A DNA stretch of 64,000 bases, taken from the NCBI GenBank assembly GCA_030849065.1, contig JASAON010001611.1:31508-95507 (forward strand). Direction: 5' to 3'. Under the pieces are notes generated by a model that saw only the letters and a program-made list of their open reading frames with translations, made no database searches and had not been told where the DNA came from. Numbering within the stretch: the first letter of the stretch is position 1; each line of letters starts with the position of its first letter. Origin of the DNA: Jaenimonas drosophilae (lineage: Eukaryota; Euglenozoa; Kinetoplastea; Trypanosomatida; Trypanosomatidae). The translations under genes and the position numbers were made by a program. This document shows positions 27,155-36,241 of this stretch, piece after piece.

Positions 27155-30094
27155 CTACTCGAACTTCACTCCGCGCATCAGCTGCAGTTCATGCTCCGTC
27201 ACTGGGAGCGTGTTTCCCTCCAGAATAAGCTCCATCTGACGCTGTACGGTGTAGTGACGATAACAAAAGAAGAACATGCCGAGAGTGACGGCAAAGCCAA
27301 TGATGGACACCACAATCGCACCAGGGGATGAAGACATACTGTTCCCAAGCACAAAGCTGATATCTCGAAAAGTATCGAGTGGGACGGAGGTTGAGTTGGT
27401 CATCCACATGAAGGAGTGGTAGTGAAGCTTGAGGTTGGGTCGCTGCATCACACTCCAGTTGCCCAGAGTTAAGACTGCATCAGGGATCTGAATGTTGACG
27501 GAGAAGGGAGCGTAGTTTCGATTGCCGTTCTTCGAGATGGTGAAGGTCCCAGTAAAGCCATCAATGGTGGCTCCACGAATGTAGGGAAGGAGGTTGGAGC
27601 TCTCATTGAGGGCGGTTCCACGAGCAGTAGCATTCTTCACAGCCCCCATGAGCATCACCGCCGCATCCACAGCGAAGGCGCTCAGGGGCGTCACCGAAGA
27701 CAATCGGCAATATGGGGCCTCAGTGAACCCGGCTTGTTCGAGTTGCGAGATCATGTTCTGTTGCAGAGAGCGGCCTGAGGTGCTCGACATGGCTGCGTTG
27801 AGCGCAGCCAAGTTTCCTGATGGAACTGCAGGGGCGAGACAAATTGAGCTCTGTAGTAGCGCTCGCGCACTTGGATGCACATCGGCGTACAGGCACAGCT
27901 CCTTGCTGAGGAAGAAGATGTATTTTCGGAGGAAGCTGTGGGTACGAACCAGGTTGAAGAACATTTCCGCGTCACTGCCCACCAGTGGAAGGAGTATGTG
28001 GATTATTCGACTGACATCCTTCGCGTAGATGGTGTTGAGTGCGGACATGATGGAGGCTTCACTCGCATCCTTCACAGAGTAGACCTGCTCAACGTAAATG
28101 TTGTGCTTCACCATCGCCTCCTCCAATTCGTTCATCGCAGCCTCTCCAAACTGATCCGCAACGCCAAGGATGATAACGCGTTCCCAGGCAAAGTGGGAGC
28201 ACACCTCACCGTAGGCGGGGAAAATATCTCGATTTGCTGGAATTGTTCGGGAGAAGGTTGGGTACCGCACGCGGCTGTGGTGGTCGGCAATGTCATTGCT
28301 GCTCGTGAAGTAATCCAACTGGGTAATGGCGTATTCATTCACTACAGGGGAAAGTGAGGCAACAAGGTTGGGGTAGCCAGGGCCGGTGATGAAGGTGCAC
28401 GTCCTTGCCACCGGAATGAGAGATGCCAAGCCGGCAACTCCACTGTTTCCAGTGGGAAGGAGCACAGGAATATAGCCGGGCTCAACTGCTGATTTTTCTC
28501 TGTTGTGCTGAAGAAGCTTGAAGAGAATCGGCGCCATCATCTCGATATCTCCACAATCGGTTTGGGATGTCATGCAAACTGTGGCAGCCTTGAGAGGGGA
28601 GGCGGGCACCATGGAGGATACAACTGAAGGATGGAGGTTGGTCGACGTGGGAGTGGTTGTGCTATTGATGTAGTTCCACACAATGAGGGGAGTAGACACG
28701 GGATAGGAGGGCGCGATGAAACTGTACTGAGCGTGCGCTCGTTGATGGGTAAGAGTATCAAAGGCCACGGTTCCCGTAAAACCGTTGAGGCTTACCGTCC
28801 AAATGGAGGTCAAGTTCGTGTCACCCGCTGCCGAGATGACGCGCATTCCGTCCATGAGATAGCTCAACATGAAGGCACCAGCTTCATCCACTTCTGTAGA
28901 CTCGTTCAGAATCTTTGCGTCAACCAGACTTGCGGCGTCAGCGAACTGCGGAACCAAGAGTGCCCCCCAGGGTGCGGTGCTTCTAGACGAGGTTGTGAGC
29001 TCCGAAAAGATGTTCAGACTGTTGTATGAGCCCACGAAGAACACGTCGCTTTCCTTCCCTGCTCGCACCGCTGACTCGCGGATTTTTGCCAGAACGTCGG
29101 CATCGTTGACGAAGCATGCAATTCCACGGGGTTGATGAACCATGAGAGAGGCAAAGACGCTGTCCGCTTCAGCAGCAGAGGCCGCCAAAGGAAGGAAGGC
29201 TTCACTCACAATGGTTGGTGCGCTCGTCGCCGCCTGCACGGAGGCGCTCAGGGTACTGCGTGTACTGATGCCGTAGGCATCAGCGCTGAAAACCATCGCC
29301 ATTGAGCTCCATAAAAGGTTCGACGACGCAACCTCCAACAGTCCCAGCATATTGACAGCATCACGTGGAGCAATGCAGACAATGTGTAGATGCGTTGAAA
29401 CATCACACAAACGAGCATTGGAGGATAACACAGATACCAGAAGCATATCTTGTGCTAGTACAACCGACCGCAGAACCTCCACAACGGCAGTACTAACGTC
29501 CTCTGTCTCGGCAAGGAAGAGGACCGACGGAATGGTGTCAGCGGACTTTAAGAGAGGCTGCAGTATTGCCAGTGCCGTGACGAGACTACCATTACTCGCC
29601 AAGATGGTCGGAGGCTGAGCGAAGAGTGTGGATGTACCAATGCCAATGTCCGTGGTAAGGTCAGCCGAAACGAACGACTTCAGTGATGTTTGCAATGTGT
29701 TCATGGACATGGTCGTTGCAGCTAGATTGACTAACATTGCCCATCGTATGCTTCCCGGAGCTTCGGTAGTGGAAGTGGTAGTCGTAGTAGTAGTAGTGGT
29801 GGTGGTAGTTGTGGTTGTCGTGGTGGAGGTGGTGCTAGTTGTGGTAGTGGATGTGGTAGTGGTGGCGTTGCTATCATGAATGGAATCGGTGGAGTTGTCG
29901 GTTGGTGTTTCTGCTTCATGATCTCCGTTTACTTCCCATGCTGTGTCGAAGTTGCCCCCTGCACTTGCGAAATTAAGCTGAGAATGGATGGCTTCTTCTG
30001 CACCTGCCGTAGCGATGAGGGCCAACATCACCAGGAGACCAAACACGATGAGACTTACCGGACTTCTCCGGAGTATAGCACGTTGGTGAGCCAT
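27155..30094 (-). CDS. Single-pass receptor with two ANF-type ligand-binding domains, no cyclase domain
   Basis: A 979-residue type I membrane protein. A signal peptide (1-32; SLIVFGLLVMLALIATAGA) is followed by a 30-residue, nearly pure Thr linker (about 77-110), probably O-glycosylated. Two periplasmic-binding-like (ANF receptor) domains follow, about 116-520 and 535-890; each ends in the family's GFTGT motif (LNGFTGTVAF and IDGFTGTFTI). The second has the YPTFSRTIPANRD block typical of GABA-B and natriuretic-peptide receptors. One membrane span (about 922-945) leads to a cytoplasmic tail of only about 34 residues. Trypanosomatid receptor adenylate cyclases have a comparable ectodomain but carry a catalytic domain after the span; here it is missing. 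It may be a decoy, a co-receptor, or a partner of a cyclase. The ATG giving MAHQRAILRR is used; the longer frame begins at TTG. Confidence 0.87.
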   Translation of the reverse strand: MAHQRAILRRSPVSLIVFGLLVMLALIATAGAEEAIHSQLNFASAGGNFDTAWEVNGDHEAETPTDNSTDSIHDSNATTTTSTTTTSTTSTTTTTTTTTTTTTTTTTSTTEAPGSIRWAMLVNLAATTMSMNTLQTSLKSFVSADLTTDIGIGTSTLFAQPPTILASNGSLVTALAILQPLLKSADTIPSVLFLAETEDVSTAVVEVLRSVVLAQDMLLVSVLSSNARLCDVSTHLHIVCIAPRDAVNMLGLLEVASSNLLWSSMAMVFSADAYGISTRSTLSASVQAATSAPTIVSEAFLPLAASAAEADSVFASLMVHQPRGIACFVNDADVLAKIRESAVRAGKESDVFFVGSYNSLNIFSELTTSSRSTAPWGALLVPQFADAASLVDAKILNESTEVDEAGAFMLSYLMDGMRVISAAGDTNLTSIWTVSLNGFTGTVAFDTLTHQRAHAQYSFIAPSYPVSTPLIVWNYINSTTTPTSTNLHPSVVSSMVPASPLKAATVCMTSQTDCGDIEMMAPILFKLLQHNREKSAVEPGYIPVLLPTGNSGVAGLASLIPVARTCTFITGPGYPNLVASLSPVVNEYAITQLDYFTSSNDIADHHSRVRYPTFSRTIPANRDIFPAYGEVCSHFAWERVIILGVADQFGEAAMNELEEAMVKHNIYVEQVYSVKDASEASIMSALNTIYAKDVSRIIHILLPLVGSDAEMFFNLVRTHSFLRKYIFFLSKELCLYADVHPSARALLQSSICLAPAVPSGNLAALNAAMSSTSGRSLQQNMISQLEQAGFTEAPYCRLSSVTPLSAFAVDAAVMLMGAVKNATARGTALNESSNLLPYIRGATIDGFTGTFTISKNGNRNYAPFSVNIQIPDAVLTLGNWSVMQRPNLKLHYHSFMWMTNSTSVPLDTFRDISFVLGNSMSSSPGAIVVSIIGFAVTLGMFFFCYRHYTVQRQMELILEGNTLPVTEHELQLMRGVKFE
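29764..29868 (-). repeat. Threonine-codon microsatellite in the receptor linker
   Basis: An imperfect trinucleotide repeat (ACN on the minus strand) encodes a run of about 30 Thr residues with a few Ser. Such tracts can vary in length between alleles. Confidence 0.85.
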
Positions 30095-30680
30095 GACTAG
30101 ACTTGAGCTGCTAGCGATAGCTGAATCCAGAAAAGAAAAGGGCAAGAACAAGGGAATCAAAGTATACACTGATGTACCAACAATAGTTTCTTGAAGCACC
30201 AAAGATAACTATGTGTACAGATTTATTGGCTATGTTTCTGCTGGAGATGTTGAGACCGCTTTAGGTCAATGTACACGAGGAAACTACAATCTCTCAAGAA
30301 AAACAGTCTGCGCACGTGGGTATGGTATGGTGATGAATGGCATTCCCCAAAGCACTACCTGCAGGAACTCTGTGTAACCCATCTCCAGCAGTTGTTGAGC
30401 AACGCAAACCATCATTCTGGGCAGACCAAATATTCCCGAGTGTGGGTGAGTACAGACCTTTTTTGATCTCTCAACCAAGAAGGGGGAGTTCCATCCACAA
30501 TGAGATGACTCCTTGGGATGATGGACAAGCAGTACAAGGTCAAAGAAAGCAAGATGATCAGTCCCATCGAAGTCTAAGATGGGCTGTCATGCAGATCCAC
30601 TTGGAGCTGCAGAGACCTTGCCCTCCTCGTGGACACGCAGCTGAGACATCAAGGAACGGCGTATTATGTTCTTTTTTCGG
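30095..30680. other. Spacer between the receptor and histone H3 genes
   Basis: No supported gene or repeat is seen in this 0.6 kb stretch. Confidence 0.55.
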
Positions 30681-31112
30681 TTAGCGCTCACCACGGAGGC
30701 GGCGGGCGAGATCAAGGTCCTTGGGGAACAGGGTCACTCGCTTGGCATGAATCGTGCACAGGTTGGCATCACCAAGAAGAACTACCACATAACCCTCCGT
30801 GGCTTCTTGCAGAGCATCGAGTGCCGCCGGACGCATGCGCATGGATTCCTTCAAGTTGCTCACAATCTCGCGCACCAGACGGCGGAAAGGGGCGCGGGCA
30901 ATGAGGGTTTCGGTGGAGTTTTGGTAGCGCCGGATCTCACGCAGGGCGACGGTACCTGGACGCCAGCGGCGTTGGCGCTTGGTTCCATTCTTGGACGTGA
31001 GGCTTCGGCTCTCCTTCTTGGCATCTTCGCGGCCAACCTTCTGAACTGCGCGGCTAGCCACATTCTTCGCCGGGCGCTTTGCCACCATGGCAGACTTCTT
31101 CATGCCGGCCAT
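30681..31112 (-). CDS. Histone H3, probable variant
   Basis: A 143-residue histone H3. The fold region begins at [17 protein letters not shown] (48-64), with tryptophan where most eukaryotes have Tyr or Phe, a feature of kinetoplastid H3. It continues with [10 protein letters not shown] (74-83), [13 protein letters not shown] helix 2 (about 99-108), [10 protein letters not shown] and [15 protein letters not shown] at the end. The N-terminal tail (1-47) is basic but lacks the canonical ARTK and ARKS modification sites. Canonical kinetoplastid histones are usually in tandem arrays; here a single copy lies among unrelated genes, which suggests a variant such as the telomere- and termination-associated H3V. 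The variant identity is inferred, the H3 call is certain. It forms part of nucleosomes with H4, H2A and H2B. Confidence 0.93.
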   Translation of the reverse strand: MAGMKKSAMVAKRPAKNVASRAVQKVGREDAKKESRSLTSKNGTKRQRRWRPGTVALREIRRYQNSTETLIARAPFRRLVREIVSNLKESMRMRPAALDALQEATEGYVVVLLGDANLCTIHAKRVTLFPKDLDLARRLRGER

Positions 31113-31131
31113 TCTGCGTTTGAAAAAAAAA
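31113..31131 (-). promoter_or_regulatory. Putative trans-splice acceptor next to the histone H3 ATG
   Basis: On the minus strand a run of nine T (31131-31123) is followed by CAAACGCAG, with the AG at 31115-31114, only one base before the first ATG. If used, the mRNA body would add a 1-base leader to the spliced leader, and a second ATG (residue 4) would be an alternative start. Confidence 0.5.
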
Positions 31132-31525
31132 GTGCAAAAACAGTAAATTGTATAGAGAAATGCTGATGTCAGTCTTCACAAAGGAATTGTGAGGTGCGGC
31201 TAGTAGTTTGGAGGCTTACTCACTGGCTACCTAACAAAGTTTGCGAAAAATAACAGGAGAAAGTGAATTGGCGTGGCACACACGTACTCGACGGAAGACC
31301 AGAGTAGCGCGCAAGATTAGTGATGATTCAGGATCGCAAGCTTCCATTTCATCATCCAGAGAGAGAGGAAAGGAGAGATTTCAACGTCTAAGCACCAACC
31401 ACAAGACGAGATGGGGTTGTTGGTGCAGGGGAATAGGGGGAAAGAGATGAGTCATTCCAGCCTGCCAAATTTCAGACCGCGTTGACATCCACACTCCTTC
31501 TGCAGGAGCCCCTTCCTGAAGGTAC
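31132..31525. other. Spacer between histone H3 and the CYTH gene
   Basis: No gene is seen; purine-rich on the plus strand around 31355-31385, i.e. pyrimidine-rich on the transcribed strand sense. Confidence 0.55.
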
Positions 31526-33451
31526 CTACTTCAGGTGACTGAATGGTACTCGAGATGGTGCAGACGGACCAACGCCCACACGCTTGGTGGCATCCTCATC
31601 AACAAAAGTCCGGGGGAGGGAGTAGTCCCATTGCCTCTCCATGTTGCACCCAATCAGATCAAAATATTGAGCCAACTTGGAAGGGCTTGCGGCGGCCCAT
31701 TCAACACCACGCTGATTAAGAACGTACTGGAGTTCACTCATTACCTCCATGGGGTCAGAAAGAATATTGGTAACCTCAATTTCATATACCACACATGTTT
31801 GATTCCCAGAGCAATACGTGGTACGGTCAAGGTGCAGATGAAGGGCCTTGGCGGCTGTGATGGCAGCTACAACTTGCGATCGGCCTTGCGTGTACGAAGT
31901 GCTGAGGGGTCTAACCGGGGTTGATACCTGGGACTTTGCTGCCAGCCACGGCGCAGAGAAACGTTCCGTCTTGAAGCAGGCAATCATCTCGAGACAGGGA
32001 ACTCCGAACATGCTCAGCTTTTGGCAAATGACACAGTAGGTGTTGGCTGAGATCAGGTACGTTGTCGGGTCATGGAGCAGTCGACGAGCTTCATCGGCGG
32101 ACAGCTCGAGAGTCGTCCTCACGTCGGTCTGTTGCCCTGACTCGTACTTTCGGTCTTCTTTGAGCACCAATGTAAACCGTAGCCCGCCTCCGTGCTGACG
32201 AAGTCGTAGCGAACATCGCAACTTCAAAAGCTGCCGATCTGCTCCATCAAAGTACCAATCAGTGACTTCCTCTGACCCATTGTTTAGGATGGGCAGATCA
32301 TCATCCGCCGGCAGTCCACTGGTGTTGATGTCGGTGTTGGAAATACAGCGCTTCCCCGACGTGGATCCGCACTGTTCAGCCATCATAATATCCATACTTC
32401 TCCGCATTTCCTTGTAGCCCTCTGCGTTGATCAGTTTGAGCTTGATGTCTTGAACCAGTTGCTCAGAGGTACGGAGAGGCTTCATGCGTCGCACAAATCG
32501 TGCGTACTTGCCTTCTGTTCCGTTCATGTAGTTGACCTTAACCGCGGCCAAGAAATCCTGTAGTTCCTTGTGGACCTCATCAAGTGGGGCGTCGTCAATC
32601 TCTGACGCCTCCAACTCAAAGTGTTCCCCAAAGGGGTAAATCGTACAGTCGAGGTGGAGTCGAAGCCGATCTCGCCAATCAGAGAGGTCCACACCACCCG
32701 TCCTGGCAGTGCCTCGAAAGAAGGAGTAGGTGCGACGTACAGTACGGTAGTTGCCCATTGAAACGAGAGAGAGGGGAGTTGATTGGGTGCTCATGGAAGT
32801 GTTGGACCCACCAGCCACGGCGTATCGAATCTGACTGAACTCATACTGCGAGTTGTGAAGGGCCGAGACATCGTCATTGTCGTCATTGCCTGCGCGATAT
32901 TCTTCCGCAATGGCCATCAACTTCTCCACAATGGAGGCGGTGCCACTAGTGGGCGCAGTCGAGGCATATTTCTGCAGCACCACGAAGGCATCTTCTACAC
33001 CATTCACCAAGGACTGTGTCACGTGTGGAGGAATGGAATCCTTTGTGGTGAAGGCTGTCTGATCACCACACTCAACTGAATTGTTTGACTTCAGTACCAA
33101 CTTGCCAGACACCGAAGCTGTCGGCGATTGCTCATAATCACCCACGTTACCAGAGTGGCCATGCGTTGGGCCAGTATGGAGCCATGACTCAAGGGTTCCA
33201 TAGGGCTGAGAAAGTAGATCGACGGGCTTCTGCTCCGCCGGGGGAGATTGATTGCAGTTTGGCTCCACAGTTGTGGAGGGCTGCAGTATGCGCAGACGAA
33301 GTACCTTGGAGTGATTCGATAGCGTATGCTCAGGAAAATCAAAGAAGTAGTCTTCGTGGCATTCTTCGCCAATATAGAGGTCTGCTAGCTTCGCAATGAT
33401 ACGTTCATAGTCACTCCGTTGTCCAAGAACGAGCTTCACCTCCAGCTGCAT
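31526..33451 (-). CDS. Protein with two CYTH (triphosphate tunnel) domains
   Basis: A 641-residue protein starting with MQLEVKLVL, the usual first strand of CYTH proteins (here QxExK for the ExExK signature). The first domain continues with DYFFDFPEHTLSNHSKVLRLR (about 34-54), is interrupted by a Ser/Thr/Pro-rich insertion of about 170 residues, and resumes with RLRLHLDCTIYPFGEHFELEA-like strands near 275-300. A second copy follows: VQDIKLKL near 330, WYFDGADRQLLKLRCSLRLR, GGLRFTLVLKED, then LHLDRTTYCSGNQTCVVYEIE near 560-580. The strand pattern resembles plant-type TTM3/thiamine-triphosphatase-like enzymes, which hydrolyse inorganic or organic triphosphates using metal ions. The second N-terminal signature is degraded (DxKxK), so only one domain may be active. 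The ATG at MQLEVK was chosen because the longer frame starts with GTG. Confidence 0.82.
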   Translation of the reverse strand: MQLEVKLVLGQRSDYERIIAKLADLYIGEECHEDYFFDFPEHTLSNHSKVLRLRILQPSTTVEPNCNQSPPAEQKPVDLLSQPYGTLESWLHTGPTHGHSGNVGDYEQSPTASVSGKLVLKSNNSVECGDQTAFTTKDSIPPHVTQSLVNGVEDAFVVLQKYASTAPTSGTASIVEKLMAIAEEYRAGNDDNDDVSALHNSQYEFSQIRYAVAGGSNTSMSTQSTPLSLVSMGNYRTVRRTYSFFRGTARTGGVDLSDWRDRLRLHLDCTIYPFGEHFELEASEIDDAPLDEVHKELQDFLAAVKVNYMNGTEGKYARFVRRMKPLRTSEQLVQDIKLKLINAEGYKEMRRSMDIMMAEQCGSTSGKRCISNTDINTSGLPADDDLPILNNGSEEVTDWYFDGADRQLLKLRCSLRLRQHGGGLRFTLVLKEDRKYESGQQTDVRTTLELSADEARRLLHDPTTYLISANTYCVICQKLSMFGVPCLEMIACFKTERFSAPWLAAKSQVSTPVRPLSTSYTQGRSQVVAAITAAKALHLHLDRTTYCSGNQTCVVYEIEVTNILSDPMEVMSELQYVLNQRGVEWAAASPSKLAQYFDLIGCNMERQWDYSLPRTFVDEDATKRVGVGPSAPSRVPFSHLK

Positions 33452-33657
33452 CAGATGAAGGCAAGTGAGGAAACCCACTCAAGGTGTATTCTAGATCTAA
33501 TGGGCAGAGCCTGCTGTCTAATTGAAGATTGGATGAAAGATACAAGCGACATTGTGTGAAAATTGTTTGCCTCAGCTTGACAGGCTTTTTTTGCTGACGA
33601 TGGCAGCACCATCAAAGACTTGGTTGCCGGACGGCCTACCTGGCCCCACCACCACAT

Positions 33658-33909
33658 CTACTCGTCGTGGACACCCACTTCTTCTGGCACTTCAACCATA
33701 AGAAGGGTATCGGAGTCGTAGTTAATCTTCGTCAAAGCACCTACAGCCAGGTAGGTGGCCACAATGACCACCACGAAGGATATAACCCCAATCACATACT
33801 GCTCATCTTTGACCGAGAGGCCAACGAGTGGGCTCGGGGCTTCGTAGGTCGTGGCGGACACGGTAACTCCGCCAAGCATCACAAGCAGACACAAAAGAAT
33901 GAAAAACAT
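33658..33909 (-). CDS. Small type I membrane protein
   Basis: An 83-residue protein: signal peptide (1-19, MFFILLCLLVMLGGVTVSA), a short lumenal/extracellular segment, one membrane span (about 38-60, YVIGVISFVVVIVATYLAVG) and a 23-residue acidic tail containing NYDSDTLLM. Topology and the YDS motif just after the span are reminiscent of the C-terminal fragment of the V-ATPase accessory protein ATP6AP2, which would make it a proton-pump assembly factor. This is a weak resemblance and the protein may be unrelated. The open frame begins at TTG two codons earlier; the first ATG is used. Frame, signal peptide and span together make it a likely real gene despite its size. Confidence 0.68.
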   Translation of the reverse strand: MFFILLCLLVMLGGVTVSATTYEAPSPLVGLSVKDEQYVIGVISFVVVIVATYLAVGALTKINYDSDTLLMVEVPEEVGVHDE

Positions 33910-36241
33910 ATCCAAACTTTCCTCTCGTTATCTTCCTTGGTGTGTATTCAATTGTGTGGCACTGGAAATGGTTTCGATAGGATGACTTTGGGGGGATCCA
34001 GCCAGTTGCTAAAGCTACTTCGTTCACACTATAGCAACTACGTTTCTACGTTGATTGAGTTGAAAAAAAAACAGGAGAGAAATGGAAGTACGGATGCCAA
34101 CGTGGCCAAGACATGAACGGTGCGATTTGACGTACGCCACAAATATCACTTCATCAGGAACAAGAGAGGAGAGAAAGCGCGGTCATCACTAAGAAAATTT
34201 GAGGAGGAGGAAGAGGCATCAATCAACTGGAAAACAACAAAAAAAAGAACCAAGGAATATCCTTGCTTGCGTGGTCGACCAAATACACTCAGCACGCTCT
34301 GCCAAAAGTCGTGAACGGAAGGTCACCTCTCATCCGCATGTCTTCCTAACCCTAGACGTCTCCATCTAATTCTTCCTGCTGTACGAAACCATCCTCCTTT
34401 TTGCATGGTGGCTTGCTTCATACAAATATGGATTGACTAACCGAGTACCCCAACAACGAAGAGTTCGCAGAGAATCCATCCAGACTCAGGACTAGAGGCG
34501 GGCGACAGCTGAGGAGTTATGTTCGGGGAAAAAAAAAGAGAGCCCAACATATCGCTTCAGCGTGTCAATCAAATACTTCTTCTCTCCTTTGTTCTTTCTC
34601 TATATTCTCGAACATCCCAATGGTTGCTGCGGTTGGCCTTGCCAGCTCAGGGATCGTGAAAACCCCCCACGAGAGAGGTAGTCACCACCCGTATGGCAAG
34701 GGTTGTAAAGTGCGAATGGCAATGCAGGGGGAAAAAATGGGAGTGACGGATGAGAACGCATAGTCAAGGAGAAAAACGGAAAAAAGAAGATAAAACTCAA
34801 ACAAAACGATTCAGTAGCGATTCTCAGCAATCACTATATGGTTCCACCTCCTCCTCATGTGGTGTCCGTATGTTTGATAGTAAGATAACGGGATGGCTCC
34901 ACCGCCACAATTTTTTTGTTGTTGTTTTCTGTGACACGCCGACACACAAACACCAAGCCTTGGTATGTGGAGTGAATTTCTTGTGGTTCCCTGCACCAAG
35001 TGTGAAGACACTTGAAGTTACTTGCTTTGACTGTTATCCACGAAGTATTGCAAGTAAGCCACCATGCTGTTGTGGGCAGCATGTGTGCAAGGGTTGAGGG
35101 ACACAGACATGGAATTGGCACGACGATAATGATCCACACGTACAGCCCCACGGCCTATCCACTCTTGACATCCAATCTCGTTGCTGGGGGGCTTCTTCTG
35201 CGAAGTCACGCATGCATCTTTCGCCTTCCCACTTCTAAATTAGGTATCAGAATTGGTGAGGTGCGATTCATGCTTAATCCACACACAAGCACATGATGGA
35301 GGTGAAGTTCAACAGAAGAAAGCGCAAAAAAAAAAAGATCAATAATTTCCTAGACACCACAAACGCTCCGTTGCAGCAAGAAAGGGTGACCGCACCAGCA
35401 GCTAACTACCGGTCGATGGAGCATCGTTCTGCCCAACTATGTGTCAATGTTCCATTCGCGGTGCGGCGTTTGCCCACTCCACCTGTGATCTTTTCGTGCC
35501 ACCACAAACAAAGAGTCACTCTGTCCTGTCATGCGTGGTATTGCGTGTGAGCGGTTGGGGAAGGAGAGGCATGTGCTCCGCTTGAACACATTTCAAAAAA
35601 AGAAGATTCCCCTTCCTCATGTTCTCCTCGACCACGGAAGAAGCTGCGTGATCATGCTTAATGTAGCGTATATACATCTACAAAGATAAAACTCCACAAA
35701 AATACTTCAATCCACAGTTGCGTCCATAGTTCGAAGGCGTGACCACTGAGGCCTTCCCAAGCTGTTTATGGTTTAGCACGGGGACTACGTTCCATATGTC
35801 GCATTCGCCCAACACATGGCCCCCAAACGACCCCTGTACGCCTCCTAAAAGGACCCCATAATCCCATAAAGAATGCCGGTGAATAGCTTTCTGCTTATGG
35901 GTTGAGTCTGCACATTCAGCTTGGCGGCGCTCCATCTCTGAGGAGAAGAGTGCAATCCAAGTTGCTTATGTTAGGGGTCACCGGTACCTTCAAATGCATC
36001 TTACCAGTTCCTTTTCCCCCTCCACACCTCCGCGGAATCAGTGTTAGGCGTAAATCTTATGACCGCAATGCGCAGCATCTTTCTTCCAAGCCCGAGTCTG
36101 CACGGGGCACATCGGCGGGATAGAATGGGTTAGGTCTTGACATGCGTGTCCCCAAGGGGGTATCAATATGCCCTTCCTCATTTCGATGCAGCATCGAGGT
36201 TCTTCCCCCGTTCTCTATCGAGGACTCCGTGCACCCAGTTT
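33910..36241. other. Long spacer, 2.3 kb
   Basis: No supported protein gene. Long poly-A and purine tracts at about 34060-34085, 34190-34260 and 34525-34545 read as polypyrimidine on the minus strand. From about 35640 to 36240 the base composition is more balanced and there are few tracts; an inverted repeat CCCATAA (35863-35869)/TTATGGG (35895-35901) and an 85-codon minus-strand ORF (35678-35935) lie here. A non-coding RNA gene is possible but I cannot identify one; no tRNA pattern was recognised. Confidence 0.5.

Noticed and set aside
35678..35935. 85-codon minus-strand open frame in the long spacer
   Set aside because: ATG-started but no signal peptide, domain or credible splice acceptor; kept only as part of the spacer note.
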